A stretch of 21,412 nucleotides of DNA, taken from positions 1-21,412 of the IMG/VR virus record IMGVR_UViG_3300025732_001973; one strand, given 5' to 3'. Positions 21,307-21,412 of the stretch are shown piece after piece (the stretch's first letter is position 1; the number at the start of each line of letters is the position of its first letter). A program made the translations under genes and the position numbers. The notes under the pieces were generated by a model. That model saw only the letters and a program-made list of their open reading frames with translations, was not told the origin of the DNA and searched no databases. The stretch is from a virus.

Positions 21307-21412
21307 ATGACTATTTCTAAAGCCCATTGGGACACAGAGGGCGAGAATGTTCGCCTATCGATGCCTTTCAGTAAGGTAGATAAAGAAAAACGTCTTGTTA
21401 CAGGTTTTGCGT
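21307..21412 (+). CDS. Probable prohead (capsid maturation) protease, N-terminal part
   Basis: ATG at 21307, open to the right edge (35 residues). VRLSMPFSKVDKEKRLVTGF is the typical start of phage prohead or XkdF-like serine proteases, in which a K/E-x-D-x-E-x-R-x-V-x-G-x-A pattern forms the first beta strands. Position behind the portal agrees. The catalytic residues are beyond the window, so the family is probable, not proven. Confidence 0.7.
   Translation, partial: MTISKAHWDTEGENVRLSMPFSKVDKEKRLVTGFA

Noticed and set aside
1-21412. tRNA genes, insertion sequences, integrase or attachment sites
   Set aside because: No cloverleaf, transposase, recombinase or flanking repeats were recognised; coding genes occupy nearly all the sequence.

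Overview
The window is a gene-dense stretch (almost no non-coding DNA, low GC by eye) of a tailed double-stranded DNA phage (Caudoviricetes). It carries a PBSX-type portal gene followed by the start of a probable prohead protease, several trimeric-fibre-like proteins, a very large LamG-like tail protein, a secreted lysin and a phage-encoded B12-dependent ribonucleotide reductase. A PASTA domain, a transglycosylase of the type common in actinophages, and TGNTATAAT promoters placed directly on start codons all fit a low-GC actinobacterial host, for example an aquatic one. That host assignment is inference; only the phage nature is secure.

Layout. (1) 2-1512: the last codons of a fibre protein, then a 479-aa protein with a PASTA-like domain, three NTQ tripeptide-repeat linkers, two small Cys-containing modules and a C-terminal Hint (Hedgehog/intein) domain. 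(2) 1525-2115: a prolyl-4-hydroxylase-like 2OG-Fe(II) oxygenase. (3) 2112-2669, minus strand: a secreted lysozyme/transglycosylase with its own strong promoter, the only reverse gene. (4) 2788-8755: seven fibre, collar or baseplate-type proteins, ending with a fibre that starts with an Mtd-like N-terminal domain. (5) 8784-10148: a second Hint protein made of two FnIII-like domains, an FG/FSPFG repeat belt and a C-terminal Hint domain. (6) 10161-12333: a sulfotransferase, two tandem-duplicated 2OG-oxygenase-like proteins and a 43-aa Cys/His-rich mini-protein. (7) 12428-15568: an adenosylcobalamin-dependent RNR and two more 2OG-oxygenase-like genes, one lacking expected ligands. (8) 15584-21412: a 1227-aa LamG-like tail protein, a small conserved-looking protein, the portal and the partial protease.

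How the parts may work together. The most interesting unit is a two-gene cassette, present twice: a fibre whose C-terminus ends in TWI-x-x-GDLTA, followed at once by a modular surface-type protein that ends in a Hint domain with only 4-5 residues after the terminal His-Asn. Each cassette is followed by protein- or glycan-modifying enzymes (2OG oxygenases, sulfotransferase). A testable model is that the Hint proteins are virion tip or decoration proteins that cleave themselves, possibly ligating their N-terminal part to another molecule, with modification by the neighbouring enzymes. Sequence shows the architecture; the chemistry is inference.

Regulation. At least eight sites match an extended -10 element (TGN followed by TATAAT, TATACT or TAAAAT). 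Several lie 6-9 nt before an ATG with no Shine-Dalgarno sequence, which predicts leaderless or nearly leaderless mRNAs. Other genes in the same window have good Shine-Dalgarno sequences, so two modes of translation initiation appear to be mixed.
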